Below, piece by piece: positions 61,001-63,140 of a stretch of 64,000 nucleotides of DNA. Where the stretch lies: assembly GCA_030762175.1 (NCBI GenBank), contig CM060842.1, positions 50,622,501 to 50,686,500 on the forward strand, written 5' to 3'. The translations under genes and the position numbers were made by a program. Every line of letters begins with the position of its first letter. The stretch's first letter is position 1. This DNA comes from Metallyticus violacea. Taxonomy: Eukaryota > Arthropoda > Insecta > Mantodea > Metallyticidae. The notes beneath the pieces are model-generated. The model did no database searches. It saw only the letters and a program-made list of their open reading frames with translations, and was not told the origin of the DNA.

Positions 61001-63140
61001 ATAAATTAGCTGCAATAAAACTTCACATATGCTTCTAGAAAAGTGAAGTTAACTAAACTATGTAGGGGACTCTTGTCCCCTACCTAGCCATTTTCTGTTA
61101 CAAGCAAGTTTATGTTTATAACTGTATGTGTGTTTTCTAATATTACATGCCCTGGTTCCTCACACTTTCACCAGGCTTAACTTACAGAAAAGATCATTGC
61201 CAACTACTGAAAATATAATTGCCTTGTAGTATATCAGACTTATTTGATTTCTGCTTTGCCTTCTGAGGGAACAGAACAAATATAATATTCCTCTCTTTTG
61301 CTGCATTAACTTCTGATTGAACTATACTCCCCAGTCACTTTGTGCTGTGTGACAGGTATATCCTGCAGCTCTGTATTTAAATTGTACTTAGGAAAGTATA
61401 GACAATGGAGTGGTAATAAATTCTAATAAGACAGGCATAGTATGGTGCATTACTGACTTTTAGCAATACTTTTTCCAAAGTCTGGTTGTCAGGAATTAAA
61501 TTTGATCTTCTGTTGAGATATGCTCATCTCTTATTTTTTGAATTTTTATGAAAATGCAGTAATGTTATGTTTTGAAATTTAGTGTTAATCATTCTTTTAC
61601 TGCACTAAAATTAAAATTTGTCATAGGCCTTTGTATGATATTACTTTCTCTTCTTATTGGAACAGTAATCAGTGGCCTCATTGACAACAAAACCACAACG
61701 TCATGATACTTATTGAAAAACTGTCTTTTGTTAAGTTTAATTAGGTGATGTATGCTTGCAATGTCATTTCAAGGTTCTTTGACTTTGGGGTGACAAATTT
61801 CTTGCTATAGCAATGATAGCTGCTCTAAAATCAGAAATTATAACTATATAACTGCTTATTGGAAATAACATAACCAATATAAATAATTTTGATTTGATAG
61901 AGAGGTAGTTTTAGTTTCTCTATGAAAATTGGAATTGCCACAACCTATGAGTTTATATAATGATAAAAGTTGGCATATAATTCCAGCTCTTGCCCTATTT
62001 TAGTTGGGCAATAGGGATTTATCAGTTAAAATATATAGCCATTGTTCAATGGGGAATCTAGTCCTCACAGTTTCCAAAGCTAATAATTTTAATATGTCTG
62101 GTGGGTTATCACACTTTATTTTATACTAAGTTCAAACTATCTCTATTGTTTATTGTTTAGTCTCAGAAATTAAAATTTCTTTTCAACTATGAAGATTTAT
62201 CTTTTTATTAATGTTGCTTTGTTGCCTATTGGATGAACTGTAAAATTTCTTAAATCCCAGCTGCTGAATGGTGATCTAATTATTTTTTTTAATGAATAAT
62301 AACAACAAAAACAACAGTTTTATCTAATTCATATTCAATGGGGGACTGACATGTTAGCATTTGCAATGCAGGTATTGCTGCATATTTGACAGCACCTATA
62401 ATTTATCTGGGATTTTCATTTTCTAATTATTTGATATTTTTAAGATTTGATATTTAAATATGTCCATTTGTCTAATGGCACCAAAACATCACCAAAGATA
62501 AAATATTGGAGAGCAGCAACTGATATGAGAGTTGAAGAGGGTTTTAAAATGTCAAGAATTGAAAAGTATTTTGAAAAATGAGTCATAGCATAGGTTCCAA
62601 AATATGGCTATAAGGCAATCTTATACGGATGTGTAAGGTTTTAAATTTACCTTCTGACTATAGTGTAAGTCATTATTAAGAAAATTAATCACCTTAAGTT
62701 TAAAAAAGTTTCTGTTTTCATGGCATATAGAGGAATTGAAAGCAGCTTAACAATCATGAAATATCAGCAATTTTTATAGTAAACTGGGAGAAAGTAAAAA
62801 GAGAGCATTATCTGGTTCAGCATTGATCAGCCTCAGAAGATTCTGAAAATCCATAAATGTCCTAATGGAGTAGGATGTCGAATCTGATGAACAGTGAAGC
62901 TAGAATAGCCATAAGCAATATTAATGTTGGTGTTGGTGTTTACCCAGCCACTATTACAGGGAAAAATTGAAACCTTGGATTAATTGTTTTGTTTGCAGGG
63001 TTGCTAGAAGATAGAGAAGAGAAGAATAAAGGTGTAGCATTGTTCACAAGAGAGTTTGGTCGCTCAGCAAGTTTCTATGCTAACAAAACATTTCAACCAG
63101 AATGGAGGAGAACTCCAGATGAAATAATTCCAAGTAACAG
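15682..63140 (+). CDS. mesh: mesh orthologue, septate junction protein; 16 exons, both ends missing
   Basis: Spliced coding region of a large extracellular, membrane-anchored protein. Drosophila Mesh works with Ssk and Tsp2A at smooth septate junctions of the gut epithelium; that role is family knowledge. Seen here: 16 exons at 15682-15923, 19968-20333, 21506-21643, 26813-26981, 27346-27457, 35212-35378, 40626-40819, 41012-41157, 41697-41978, 42662-42794, 43762-43909, 49324-49512, 56728-56865, 56978-57114, 59234-59369 and 62999-63140. Every intron is GT-AG and all phases join, giving about 946 codons without a stop. Counting from the first exon here, NIDO lies at about residues 110-270, an Ig/E-set-like region at 300-510, AMOP at 530-700, and VWD at 700-900. 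The signal peptide exon is not certain. The sushi domain, transmembrane helix and stop lie past the window. Total length is therefore expected to exceed 1,300 residues. Introns reach 7.9 kb and are full of transposons. Confidence 0.93.
16330..17420 (-). mobile_element. decayed non-LTR retrotransposon 3' region
   Basis: The plus strand is strongly pyrimidine-rich, like 52.9-55 kb. On the minus strand near 16745-16690 a zinc-knuckle-like [18 protein letters not shown] can be read, in the same style as the knuckle remnant of the 53-kb element ([13 protein letters not shown]). It is probably a diverged relative of that element. No RT motif was recognised. Confidence 0.6.
17625..17712 (-). mobile_element. 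SINE family A, short fragment
   Basis: About 90 bases match the SINE body in reverse: cactcattcaattcagggca and ctcagaggcttctattttca, ending aggatctttta. The tRNA-like head is absent. Confidence 0.75.
18901..19138 (+). mobile_element. solo PLE fold-back unit H1, 12-bp target duplication
   Basis: An imperfect fold-back whose arms share atcttatgctccacttaact and gcaaaactagttttgca in inverted orientation. It is flanked by AGGCATAAAGTT at 18889-18900 and 19139-19150. It ends in a tail with ggttccaacatg, like PLE 3' ends. It carries a hammerhead-like motif but no coding sequence. A relative lies at 27056-27225. Confidence 0.85.
18990..19028 (+). ncRNA. hammerhead-like motif in H1 (core base changed)
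   Basis: CUGAGGA at 18992-18998, U, stem II GCAGGC/GCCUGC (19000-19005/19010-19015) with loop AAAA, then AAAA where GAAA is expected, then ACUAGU (19019-19024) and U. The catalytic G12 is A, which fits decay of a CpG (gcG to gcA). Stem I pairing is poor. Probably inactive. Confidence 0.5.
19161..19372 (-). mobile_element. solo PLE fold-back unit H2, 12-bp target duplication
   Basis: Flanked by exact TTATTAAAAGCT at 19149-19160 and 19373-19384. Arms of about 75 bases (tatcattgtatgattcagtt, actacacactcttaaagctt) fold around a centre with gaaaccggtttc. The terminal part matches the 3' end of PLE-7 in minus orientation (tggcttcactgtg, gttccaattt). Only the 3' half of the hammerhead motif (GUUCUCGAAACCGGUU) is kept. 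No coding sequence. Confidence 0.87.
19968..20333 (+). CDS. mesh: mesh exon B (NIDO domain, first part)
   Basis: A 366-base, phase 0/0 exon between ttttcag and gtgagt, encoding 122 residues. Landmarks are [44 protein letters not shown] and the tail [17 protein letters not shown]. This is the most strongly conserved-looking part of the gene and carries the beginning of the NIDO (nidogen-like extracellular) domain. Confidence 0.95.
20334..21505 (+). repeat. mesh intron; (ATT)n at 21358-21401
   Basis: No transposon protein recognised. An ATT microsatellite lies about 100 bases before exon C. Confidence 0.65.
21506..21643 (+). CDS. mesh: mesh exon C (NIDO middle)
   Basis: A 138-base, phase 0/0 exon with acceptor tttttag and donor gtaagt. 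Its 46 residues include [20 protein letters not shown] and [18 protein letters not shown]. It continues the NIDO domain directly from exon B. A small inverted-repeat element lies about 120 bases downstream in the intron. Confidence 0.94.
21765..21872. mobile_element. 108-bp MITE-like inverted-repeat element
   Basis: Begins CTTTCATGTGAAAACTATCC and ends with its near complement (GGATAGTTTTTACATGAAAG). The interior is noticeably GC-richer than the surrounding intron. No target duplication could be set with confidence. Confidence 0.6.
21873..23550 (+). other. mesh intron, nothing recognised
   Basis: AT-rich intron sequence with scattered short frames only and no family motif. Confidence 0.5.
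23556..23700. mobile_element. short inverted repeat between direct repeats
   Basis: Direct repeats catcaataagtatgct and catcaataagtttgct (about 23557-23572 and 23686-23701) bracket a segment with gatgtcagtgcaattttcc and its inverse ggaagaaaattgcactgacatc. This looks like a small inserted element with a target duplication. Family unknown. Confidence 0.5.
24128..24770 (+). mobile_element. SINE-like family B, about two tandem units
   Basis: Two head-to-tail units of about 300 bases each contain a tRNA-like head with GCTTAGTTGGTAGAGCATC (24374 on) and GCTCAGTTGGTAGAGCATC (24700 on), a classic A box. Unit 1 has a B-box-like GTGGTTTACATCC; unit 2 is cut before it. Shared body landmarks are atatataaattaa, aactagaagccta, aatcagatgagagaggttca and gaagaggacatgg. 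The tRNA type looks like Ala/Lys-class but is not assigned. Confidence 0.75.
25060..25180 (-). mobile_element. short remnant of the 53-kb element's 3' end
   Basis: cacctattggaattccagaa and neighbouring bases resemble 53105-53200 (gcctactggaattccaggg). Too short to place more exactly. The rest of the intron up to 25940 shows nothing recognisable. Confidence 0.4.
25956..26255 (+). mobile_element. SINE family A with 12-bp target duplication
   Basis: Plus-oriented copy: tRNA-like head with TGGTGTAATGGTAACC (A box) and GGTTTCAATCCC (B box), the same body as at 10385-10672, end TGACCTGAGTTGTTAAAGAGC and an A-rich/GA tail. It is flanked by GTTGGATTAAAT at 25944-25955 and 26256-26267. It lies in the intron before mesh exon D. 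Confidence 0.93.
26503..26529. repeat. poly-A tract
   Basis: About 26 A residues in a mesh intron, without an attached recognisable element. Confidence 0.9.
26747..26787. repeat. (AT)n microsatellite next to an exon
   Basis: About 20 AT units ending some 25 bases upstream of the exon D acceptor. Length variation here could alter the branch-point to acceptor region. Confidence 0.95.
26813..26981 (+). CDS. mesh: mesh exon D (NIDO end)
   Basis: A 169-base exon starting after gcttgcag and ending before gtatgt (phase 0 to 1). It encodes [14 protein letters not shown], a typical NIDO closing motif, then [19 protein letters not shown] and NCNKDL. An (AT)n tract ends about 25 bases before the acceptor and may crowd the branch-point region. 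Confidence 0.94.
27056..27225 (-). mobile_element. solo PLE fold-back unit H3
   Basis: Same family as 18901-19138: shares ttggaacc-a-tag, cttaattatctagtgag, gtgaaactagttttgcat and gtggagcataagattatcaa. Orientation is minus. Arms are about 60 bases. It retains GAAACUAGUUUUGCAU, the GAAA-stem III-UH part of the hammerhead motif with an intact G, but stem II and CUGANGA are deleted. A target duplication was not found. Confidence 0.75.
27346..27457 (+). CDS. mesh: mesh exon E (start of Ig/E-set-like region)
   Basis: A 112-base exon, acceptor tttcag, donor gtaata, phase 1 to 2. It reads [19 protein letters not shown] then VVNITGPCF and KIRCR. The pattern GG-V-I-GPCF resembles the opening strand of an IPT/TIG-type fold, as expected between NIDO and AMOP in the Mesh/SUSD2 family. 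Confidence 0.93.
28630..30085 (-). mobile_element. Penelope-like element PLE-2 (RT and GIY-YIG, degraded)
   Basis: Minus strand, 5' to 3': RT segment with [15 protein letters not shown] (30075-29782), [16 protein letters not shown]-like region near 29660, FLDVKIIRN and [14 protein letters not shown] (29598-29266), then the GIY-YIG part (SGIYEIKC near 29090) and [20 protein letters not shown] to the C-terminus (29020-28706). GIY-YIG plus RT defines a PLE. Frameshifts and stops interrupt it, and the N-terminus is truncated. The last reading frame stops at TGA inside the hammerhead-like CUGAAGA. A terminal tail runs to about 28630. Confidence 0.88.
28671..28713 (-). ncRNA. hammerhead-like motif, PLE-2
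   Basis: Minus strand: CUGAAGA (28709-28703), a stem II region closing GGGA/UCCC, GAAA, then ACAUAUGU, a self-complementary 8-mer, followed by C (28674) as the predicted cleavage-site nucleotide. Stem I is weak in this copy. Confidence 0.5.
30480..31960 (+). mobile_element. degraded hAT-like transposase
   Basis: Frames read [19 protein letters not shown] near 30925-30985, resembling the hAT/ZBED 'DESTD' segment with its catalytic Asp context. Then [14 protein letters not shown] near 31230, [14 protein letters not shown] near 31335 (compare CxxHxLELAVxD), [16 protein letters not shown] near 31430, and [14 protein letters not shown] near 31700. Several stops, frame changes and a local duplication near 31050-31230 show it is dead. 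Terminal inverted repeats were not found. Confidence 0.68.
31925..32330 (-). mobile_element. Penelope-like fragment PLE-3
   Basis: Minus strand 32225-31986 encodes the end of a PLE protein: [20 protein letters not shown] then [20 protein letters not shown] and a Gln/Asn/Ser-rich tail. Upstream (to 32330) is an eroded [16 protein letters not shown] GIY-YIG end. Downstream the terminal tail with cttacatg-type sequence reaches about 31925. The reading frame passes through the hammerhead-like core and stops just before GAAAC. Confidence 0.82.
31975..32015 (-). ncRNA. hammerhead-like motif, PLE-3
   Basis: Minus strand: stem I CAG, CUGACGA (32011-32005), U, stem II GGGAAC/GUUCUU with loop AAUG, GAAA, ACAUGU, A as cleavage nucleotide, then CUG pairing with the CAG before the core. 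All invariant core bases appear present. Confidence 0.6.
32770..34295 (+). mobile_element. degraded CR1/jockey-like non-LTR retrotransposon with ATT tail
   Basis: Plus-strand pieces: [17 protein letters not shown] near 32965 (compare FLDLSKAFDSVDH), [20 protein letters not shown] near 33165, [13 protein letters not shown] near 33240, [13 protein letters not shown] near 33360, [11 protein letters not shown] near 33500, and [19 protein letters not shown] near 33955. The 3' end runs into an (ATT)n tract (34242-34295), a usual ending in this group. Many stops: inactive. 5' truncated. Confidence 0.83.
34242..34295. repeat. (ATT)n tract, 3' tail of retroelement
   Basis: About 18 ATT units directly following the CR1/jockey-like 3' UTR, best read as its tail expanded into a microsatellite. 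Confidence 0.9.
34300..35205 (+). other. mesh intron, nothing recognised
   Basis: AT-rich sequence between the retroelement tail and exon F, with no motif seen. Confidence 0.5.
35212..35378 (+). CDS. mesh: mesh exon F (Ig/E-set-like region)
   Basis: A 167-base exon, phase 2 to 1, acceptor gctatag, donor gtaagc. It encodes [20 protein letters not shown] and then [20 protein letters not shown] and [10 protein letters not shown]. It follows a 7.8-kb intron filled with Penelope, hAT-like and non-LTR remains, yet the frame is intact. Confidence 0.93.
35915..37450 (-). mobile_element. Penelope-like element PLE-4, rearranged head to head
   Basis: Minus-strand part (36990-35915): RT remnants, then [39 protein letters not shown] and [20 protein letters not shown], then the tail. 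From 37060 to 37450 the orientation switches: plus-strand RT pieces include [33 protein letters not shown] and [16 protein letters not shown] remains of the MGNPLSPF block. The two halves were probably one head-to-head structure. Degenerate. Confidence 0.83.
35955..35997 (-). ncRNA. hammerhead-like motif, PLE-4 (core base changed)
   Basis: Minus strand: CUGAUGA (35993-35987), U, stem II GGAAG/CUUCC with an enlarged loop, then AAAA in place of GAAA, ACAUGU and C (35959). The G-to-A change follows a C, so CpG decay is a simple explanation. Probably inactive. Confidence 0.5.
38212..38258 (-). ncRNA. hammerhead-like motif, PLE-5 left arm
   Basis: Inverted copy of the right-arm motif: minus strand CUGAUGA (38253-38247), U, stem II GAGAAC/GUUCUC with loop AACU, GAAA, ACCGGU, C (38220). 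All conserved core positions present. Confidence 0.62.
38386..39489 (+). CDS. PLE-5 reverse transcriptase/GIY-YIG endonuclease, N-truncated
   Basis: Encodes the C-terminal part of a Penelope-type polyprotein, which copies its RNA at a target nick. About residues 9-25 have [16 protein letters not shown], and about 46-57 have [10 protein letters not shown], with both catalytic Asp residues. About 85-105 have [11 protein letters not shown] and FGIYRKDTH. The GIY-YIG nuclease starts near residue 245 ([18 protein letters not shown]) with the Arg block [13 protein letters not shown] and KSAVAFHFW. No stop interrupts it. The first eight codons come from the inverted left tail, so the ATG at 38386 is accidental and the fingers domain is lost. 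The stop TGA lies within the hammerhead-like CUGAUGA. Confidence 0.9.
   Translation: MYIFSHVAGLTMGSPLSPFLANLFMSRFETHITTAFPYIFKTWYRYVDDIFAIVSNKLIEDAIKLLNLQDKNISFTYETEIDNILPFLDIKIMKNQGSLEFGIYRKDTHADNHIKVDSFNPTSHKHAVINSLTHRLVNLQISKDEFFKEYKHIEKTAIKNGFKKELVYKKVQKFKRQKLIKETTTLSAKKDKQIFKKFTYHPWATKKFQKILKDFNIRLAPINKFNVKHLLTDNVNDSIPQEKKPGIYKISCEECGKIYIGKTKRNIGTRLKEHFRNIKYKQIEKSAVAFHFWTENHDIVNKAKLLKSVQGPTELATWEKIYIYKYRDSLMNFDTSGEENINFKFITPPPEQNTHNTTNYPAVGDLN
39480..39524 (+). ncRNA. hammerhead-like motif, PLE-5 right arm
   Basis: CUGAUGA 39486-39492, U, stem II GAGAAC/GUUCUC (39494-39499/39504-39509) with loop AACU, GAAA 39510-39513, self-complementary ACCGGU 39513-39518, and C 39519 as predicted cleavage nucleotide. 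Stem I pairs UUUGAA with UACAA with one mismatch. The extra U between core and stem II recurs in the other copies. Confidence 0.65.
39650..40620 (+). other. mesh intron, nothing recognised
   Basis: AT-rich intron sequence between PLE-5 and exon G without a readable motif. Confidence 0.5.
40626..40819 (+). CDS. mesh: mesh exon G (pre-AMOP ectodomain)
   Basis: A 194-base exon, phase 1 to 0, acceptor gttttcag, donor gtaagt. Key stretches are [30 protein letters not shown] and [10 protein letters not shown]-glycosylation-type NLT fits an extracellular position. It precedes exon H by a short intron of 192 bases. Confidence 0.93.
41012..41157 (+). CDS. mesh: mesh exon H (pre-AMOP ectodomain)
   Basis: A 146-base exon, phase 0 to 2, acceptor tttatag, donor gtaagt. 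It encodes [38 protein letters not shown] and VSP, forming the end of the Ig/E-set-like region just ahead of AMOP. It contains an NLT sequon. Confidence 0.92.
41697..41978 (+). CDS. mesh: mesh exon I (AMOP domain)
   Basis: A 282-base exon, phase 2 to 2, acceptor atttcag, donor gtatgt. It begins [18 protein letters not shown] and carries the AMOP start [14 protein letters not shown], followed by the cysteine-rich run [20 protein letters not shown] and [20 protein letters not shown] (adhesion-associated domain in MUC4 and other proteins) is a defining domain of the Mesh/SUSD2 family. Confidence 0.95.
42662..42794 (+). CDS. mesh: mesh exon J (AMOP continued)
   Basis: A 133-base exon, phase 2 to 0, acceptor ttttag, donor gttggt. 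It encodes [20 protein letters not shown], then [18 protein letters not shown]. The QQCCYD motif is the AMOP core cysteine pair. Confidence 0.94.
42989..43040. repeat. (AAT)n microsatellite
   Basis: About 17 TAA/AAT units in a mesh intron. Could be an old retroelement tail, but no element was recognised next to it. Confidence 0.93.
43762..43909 (+). CDS. mesh: mesh exon K (AMOP end)
   Basis: A 148-base exon, phase 0 to 1, acceptor gttttcag, donor gttagt. It reads [36 protein letters not shown] and [10 protein letters not shown]. Its cysteines complete the AMOP module before the VWD domain starts in exon L. Confidence 0.93.
44335..44500 (+). mobile_element. SINE family A, internally deleted copy
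   Basis: Matches the A family from cttgcctcctaaacccaaga through tttttttcgggcgtaaaaatc to ttgaatgggacgctgatgac and gagatgttaaagagcatcc. The front of the tRNA-like head and about 80 bases of the body are missing. Confidence 0.86.
46573..46878 (+). CDS. PLE-6 GIY-YIG endonuclease domain, partial
   Basis: An open frame of 101 codons covering the nuclease domain: GIY at about residue 15, YVG at about 29 (the YIG half as [11 protein letters not shown]), then LKEHLRN and SAVAHHFW. Family role: nicking of target DNA before reverse transcription. The frame ends early after EFYEF. In related copies the Arg after RNIGT is kept; here it is Trp, so catalytic competence is doubtful. Confidence 0.8.
   Translation: MDNSFNNIPQEQKSGIYKVTCKKCDKIYVGKTKRNIGTWLKEHLRNVKYKQIDRSAVAHHFWKDNHDIKREIKLLKEAHRRTELDIWEKIYIHKHSEFYEF
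46983..47028 (+). ncRNA. decayed hammerhead-like motif, PLE-6
   Basis: UUGAAGA in place of CUGAAGA, U, stem II GGAGA/UCUCU, then UUGAAAC and ACUGGU-C. A mirror copy lies on the minus strand at about 45240-45284. Loss of the first C of the core suggests it is inactive. Confidence 0.42.
47173..47375 (+). mobile_element. solo PLE fold-back unit H4, 11-bp target duplication
   Basis: Flanked by TATCAAAAGAT at 47162-47172 and 47376-47386. Its arms (gaactacacactcttatgct, tcacttacttgtcattattg) and 3' end (attggcttcactgtgaatgt, tccaattaacattttta) match PLE-5. It carries only the GAAACCGAUC part of the hammerhead motif on the minus strand. Inserted just downstream of PLE-6. Confidence 0.87.
47400..48450 (+). 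mobile_element. second degraded hAT-like transposase fragment
   Basis: Readable pieces are [20 protein letters not shown] then [20 protein letters not shown] at about 48010-48135, a frame that resembles the hAT/ZBED block with SSSxxRxxxLKEFCEF, followed by LHVLTRWL in another frame near 48110 (compare KTRWLSL). Upstream material to 47400 is less clear. Stops and frameshifts throughout. Relation to the 30.5-kb copy is not established. Confidence 0.6.
48600..48675. repeat. short palindrome
   Basis: taataatgcattgacaat and its inverse attgtcaatgcattatta flank a 30-base loop. Could be a minimal MITE or chance AT-rich hairpin. Confidence 0.5.
49324..49512 (+). CDS. mesh: mesh exon L (VWD domain start)
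   Basis: A 189-base exon, phase 1 to 1, acceptor attttag, donor gtaatg. It contains [20 protein letters not shown], the classic GDPH signature at the start of a von Willebrand factor type D domain, then [10 protein letters not shown] and LDVQGRFEQ. The preceding 5.4-kb intron holds a Penelope pair, a solo fold-back and a hAT-like remnant. Confidence 0.96.
49653..51432. mobile_element. 1.8-kb element with long terminal inverted repeats, unknown family
   Basis: The left arm (49653 to about 50010) recurs inverted in the right arm (about 50955-51432). Termini are TAAAATAACAAGAACTAG and its exact complement. Further paired landmarks are atgaataaaa/ttttattcat, cctggtgg/ccaccagg, tctctttatctctgaga/tcagagataaagaga, and aaaatgctttgcaaagctta with taagccttgcaaagcatttt. 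The right arm is about 120 bases longer. The interior (50010-50955) has no recognised protein. The right end is abutted by the mariner element. Confidence 0.78.
51433..51987 (+). mobile_element. mariner-like element with internal deletion
   Basis: Imperfect terminal inverted repeats (CAGAGGGTATCAAAAAATGT against the inverse of TTTTTTTGGCACCCTCTG) with TA target duplications outside. A 104-codon frame (51556-51870) joins the transposase N-terminus ([20 protein letters not shown], helix-turn-helix region) to its C-terminus ([20 protein letters not shown] then [13 protein letters not shown]). The whole DDD catalytic core is missing, so it cannot move by itself. Confidence 0.92.
52300..52720 (-). 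mobile_element. non-LTR retrotransposon C-terminal fragment
   Basis: Minus strand near 52500-52330 reads [18 protein letters not shown], then a stop, then [19 protein letters not shown]. This matches the usual end of CR1/jockey-type proteins (NxLPxxIKN, FKxxLKxYL, FYSxxEF). It is short and broken; its family relative may be the 32.8-kb element. Confidence 0.62.
52890..55060 (-). mobile_element. non-LTR retrotransposon, RT and 3' end, degraded
   Basis: Minus strand 5' to 3': [20 protein letters not shown] and [15 protein letters not shown] (55024-54740), then LLYADDLVV with the catalytic Asp pair and [13 protein letters not shown] (54653-54339), the thumb/connection region [13 protein letters not shown] and [20 protein letters not shown] (54326-53922), and a decayed zinc-knuckle ([13 protein letters not shown], near 53600). 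The 3' UTR at 52890-53130 recurs at 58430-58655. Frameshifts divide it; the 5' end is truncated. Clade not resolved. Confidence 0.87.
55070..56720 (+). other. mesh intron, nothing recognised
   Basis: Very AT-rich, no protein motif or clear repeat seen before exon M. Confidence 0.5.
56728..56865 (+). CDS. mesh: mesh exon M (VWD)
   Basis: A 138-base exon, phase 1 to 1, acceptor tttatag, donor gtatgt. It encodes [20 protein letters not shown] and [14 protein letters not shown], continuing the VWD fold. It is separated from exon N by only 112 bases. Confidence 0.93.
56978..57114 (+). CDS. mesh: mesh exon N (VWD)
   Basis: A 137-base exon, phase 1 to 0, acceptor tttacag, donor gtgagc. It encodes [20 protein letters not shown] and a stretch ending [10 protein letters not shown] Penelope-like fold-back begins 170 bases into the following intron. 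Confidence 0.93.
57352..57393 (-). ncRNA. hammerhead-like motif, PLE-7 left arm
   Basis: Minus strand: AUGG, CUGAAGA (57389-57383), U, stem II GGGAAC/GUUCUC with loop AAAU, GAAA, ACCGGU, U, CCAU. Same as the right arm. Confidence 0.65.
57395..57742 (-). CDS. PLE-7 left arm, truncated GIY-YIG endonuclease
   Basis: Open frame with [20 protein letters not shown] then [40 protein letters not shown] and a Pro/His/Ser-rich tail ending DPTVEP. The GIY half of the nuclease is cut off, only the YIG half remains, so no activity is expected. Stop TAG lies five bases before the hammerhead-like motif. Confidence 0.85.
   Translation of the reverse strand: MQCEKIYIGKTKRNIGTRLKEHFRNIKYKQIEKSAVAYHFWTQNHDIINKTKLLKSVQGPTELATWEKIYIYKYKNSIMNFDIVGDENINYKFITPPPEQNLHSHSSTNDPTVEP
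57737..58093 (+). CDS. PLE-7 right arm, truncated GIY-YIG endonuclease
   Basis: Mirror copy of the left-arm frame, identical in protein from CEKIYIG to DPTVEP. The first few codons (MHSAE) come from the joint between the arms. Both arms are cut at the same point of the gene, which argues for one event making the fold-back and against two insertions. Confidence 0.85.
   Translation: MHSAECEKIYIGKTKRNIGTRLKEHFRNIKYKQIEKSAVAYHFWTQNHDIINKTKLLKSVQGPTELATWEKIYIYKYKNSIMNFDIVGDENINYKFITPPPEQNLHSHSSTNDPTVEP
58095..58136 (+). ncRNA. hammerhead-like motif, PLE-7 right arm (best example)
   Basis: Stem I AUGG (58095-58098) pairs with CCAU (58133-58136). CUGAAGA 58099-58105, U 58106, stem II GGGAAC/GUUCUC (58107-58112/58117-58122, loop AAAU), GAAA 58123-58126, stem III ACCGGU 58126-58131, U 58132 as predicted cleavage nucleotide. 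Every invariant hammerhead base is present. Stem III has no loop, so cleavage would need two molecules or a tandem dimer. Confidence 0.68.
58430..58655 (-). mobile_element. 3' UTR copy of the 53-kb non-LTR element
   Basis: Closely parallels 52895-53125 across tttattgaaagtgcta, gattacagaaattttaa, tctaaattattaaagta and tcatcagcagtagcctactgg. No coding remnant accompanies it. Confidence 0.8.
59234..59369 (+). CDS. mesh: mesh exon O (VWD end)
   Basis: A 136-base exon, phase 0 to 1, acceptor atttcag. The motif [19 protein letters not shown] is typical of the C-terminal part of a VWD domain. The donor is gtaggt, chosen because ending after the first base of the split codon keeps exon P in frame (codon TGG, Trp). 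Confidence 0.92.
59573..59681. mobile_element. 109-bp MITE-like inverted repeat
   Basis: TAACCTAAATTTAGGTATTA with a TTTTTTACA extension is inverted at the other end (TGTAAAAAATGAATATCTAA then GTTTAGGTTA). Arms about 31 bases with few mismatches, 45-base interior, in the intron after exon O. Confidence 0.65.
60368..60497 (+). mobile_element. solo fold-back unit H5, separate family
   Basis: Arms actaagttggtattaggtga and its inverse, meeting around 60412, are followed by a single-copy tail aacaaacttcactgttcctaa that resembles the cttcactgt...gttcc end of the PLE units. Flanked by AATCCTATG at 60359-60367 and 60498-60506. No intact hammerhead core was found; an ACUAGU hexamer lies in the loop. 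Confidence 0.65.
60510..62998 (+). other. mesh intron, nothing recognised
   Basis: AT-rich intron before exon P. Short frames only, no transposon protein or clear repeat seen. Confidence 0.5.
62999..63140 (+). CDS. mesh: mesh exon P (post-VWD); last exon seen
   Basis: A 142-base exon after gtttgcag, ending AACAG before gtaatc, phase 1 to 2. It reads [37 protein letters not shown] and TPDEIIPSN, the linker between VWD and the sushi domain. Sushi and transmembrane exons should follow beyond the window. Confidence 0.92.
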
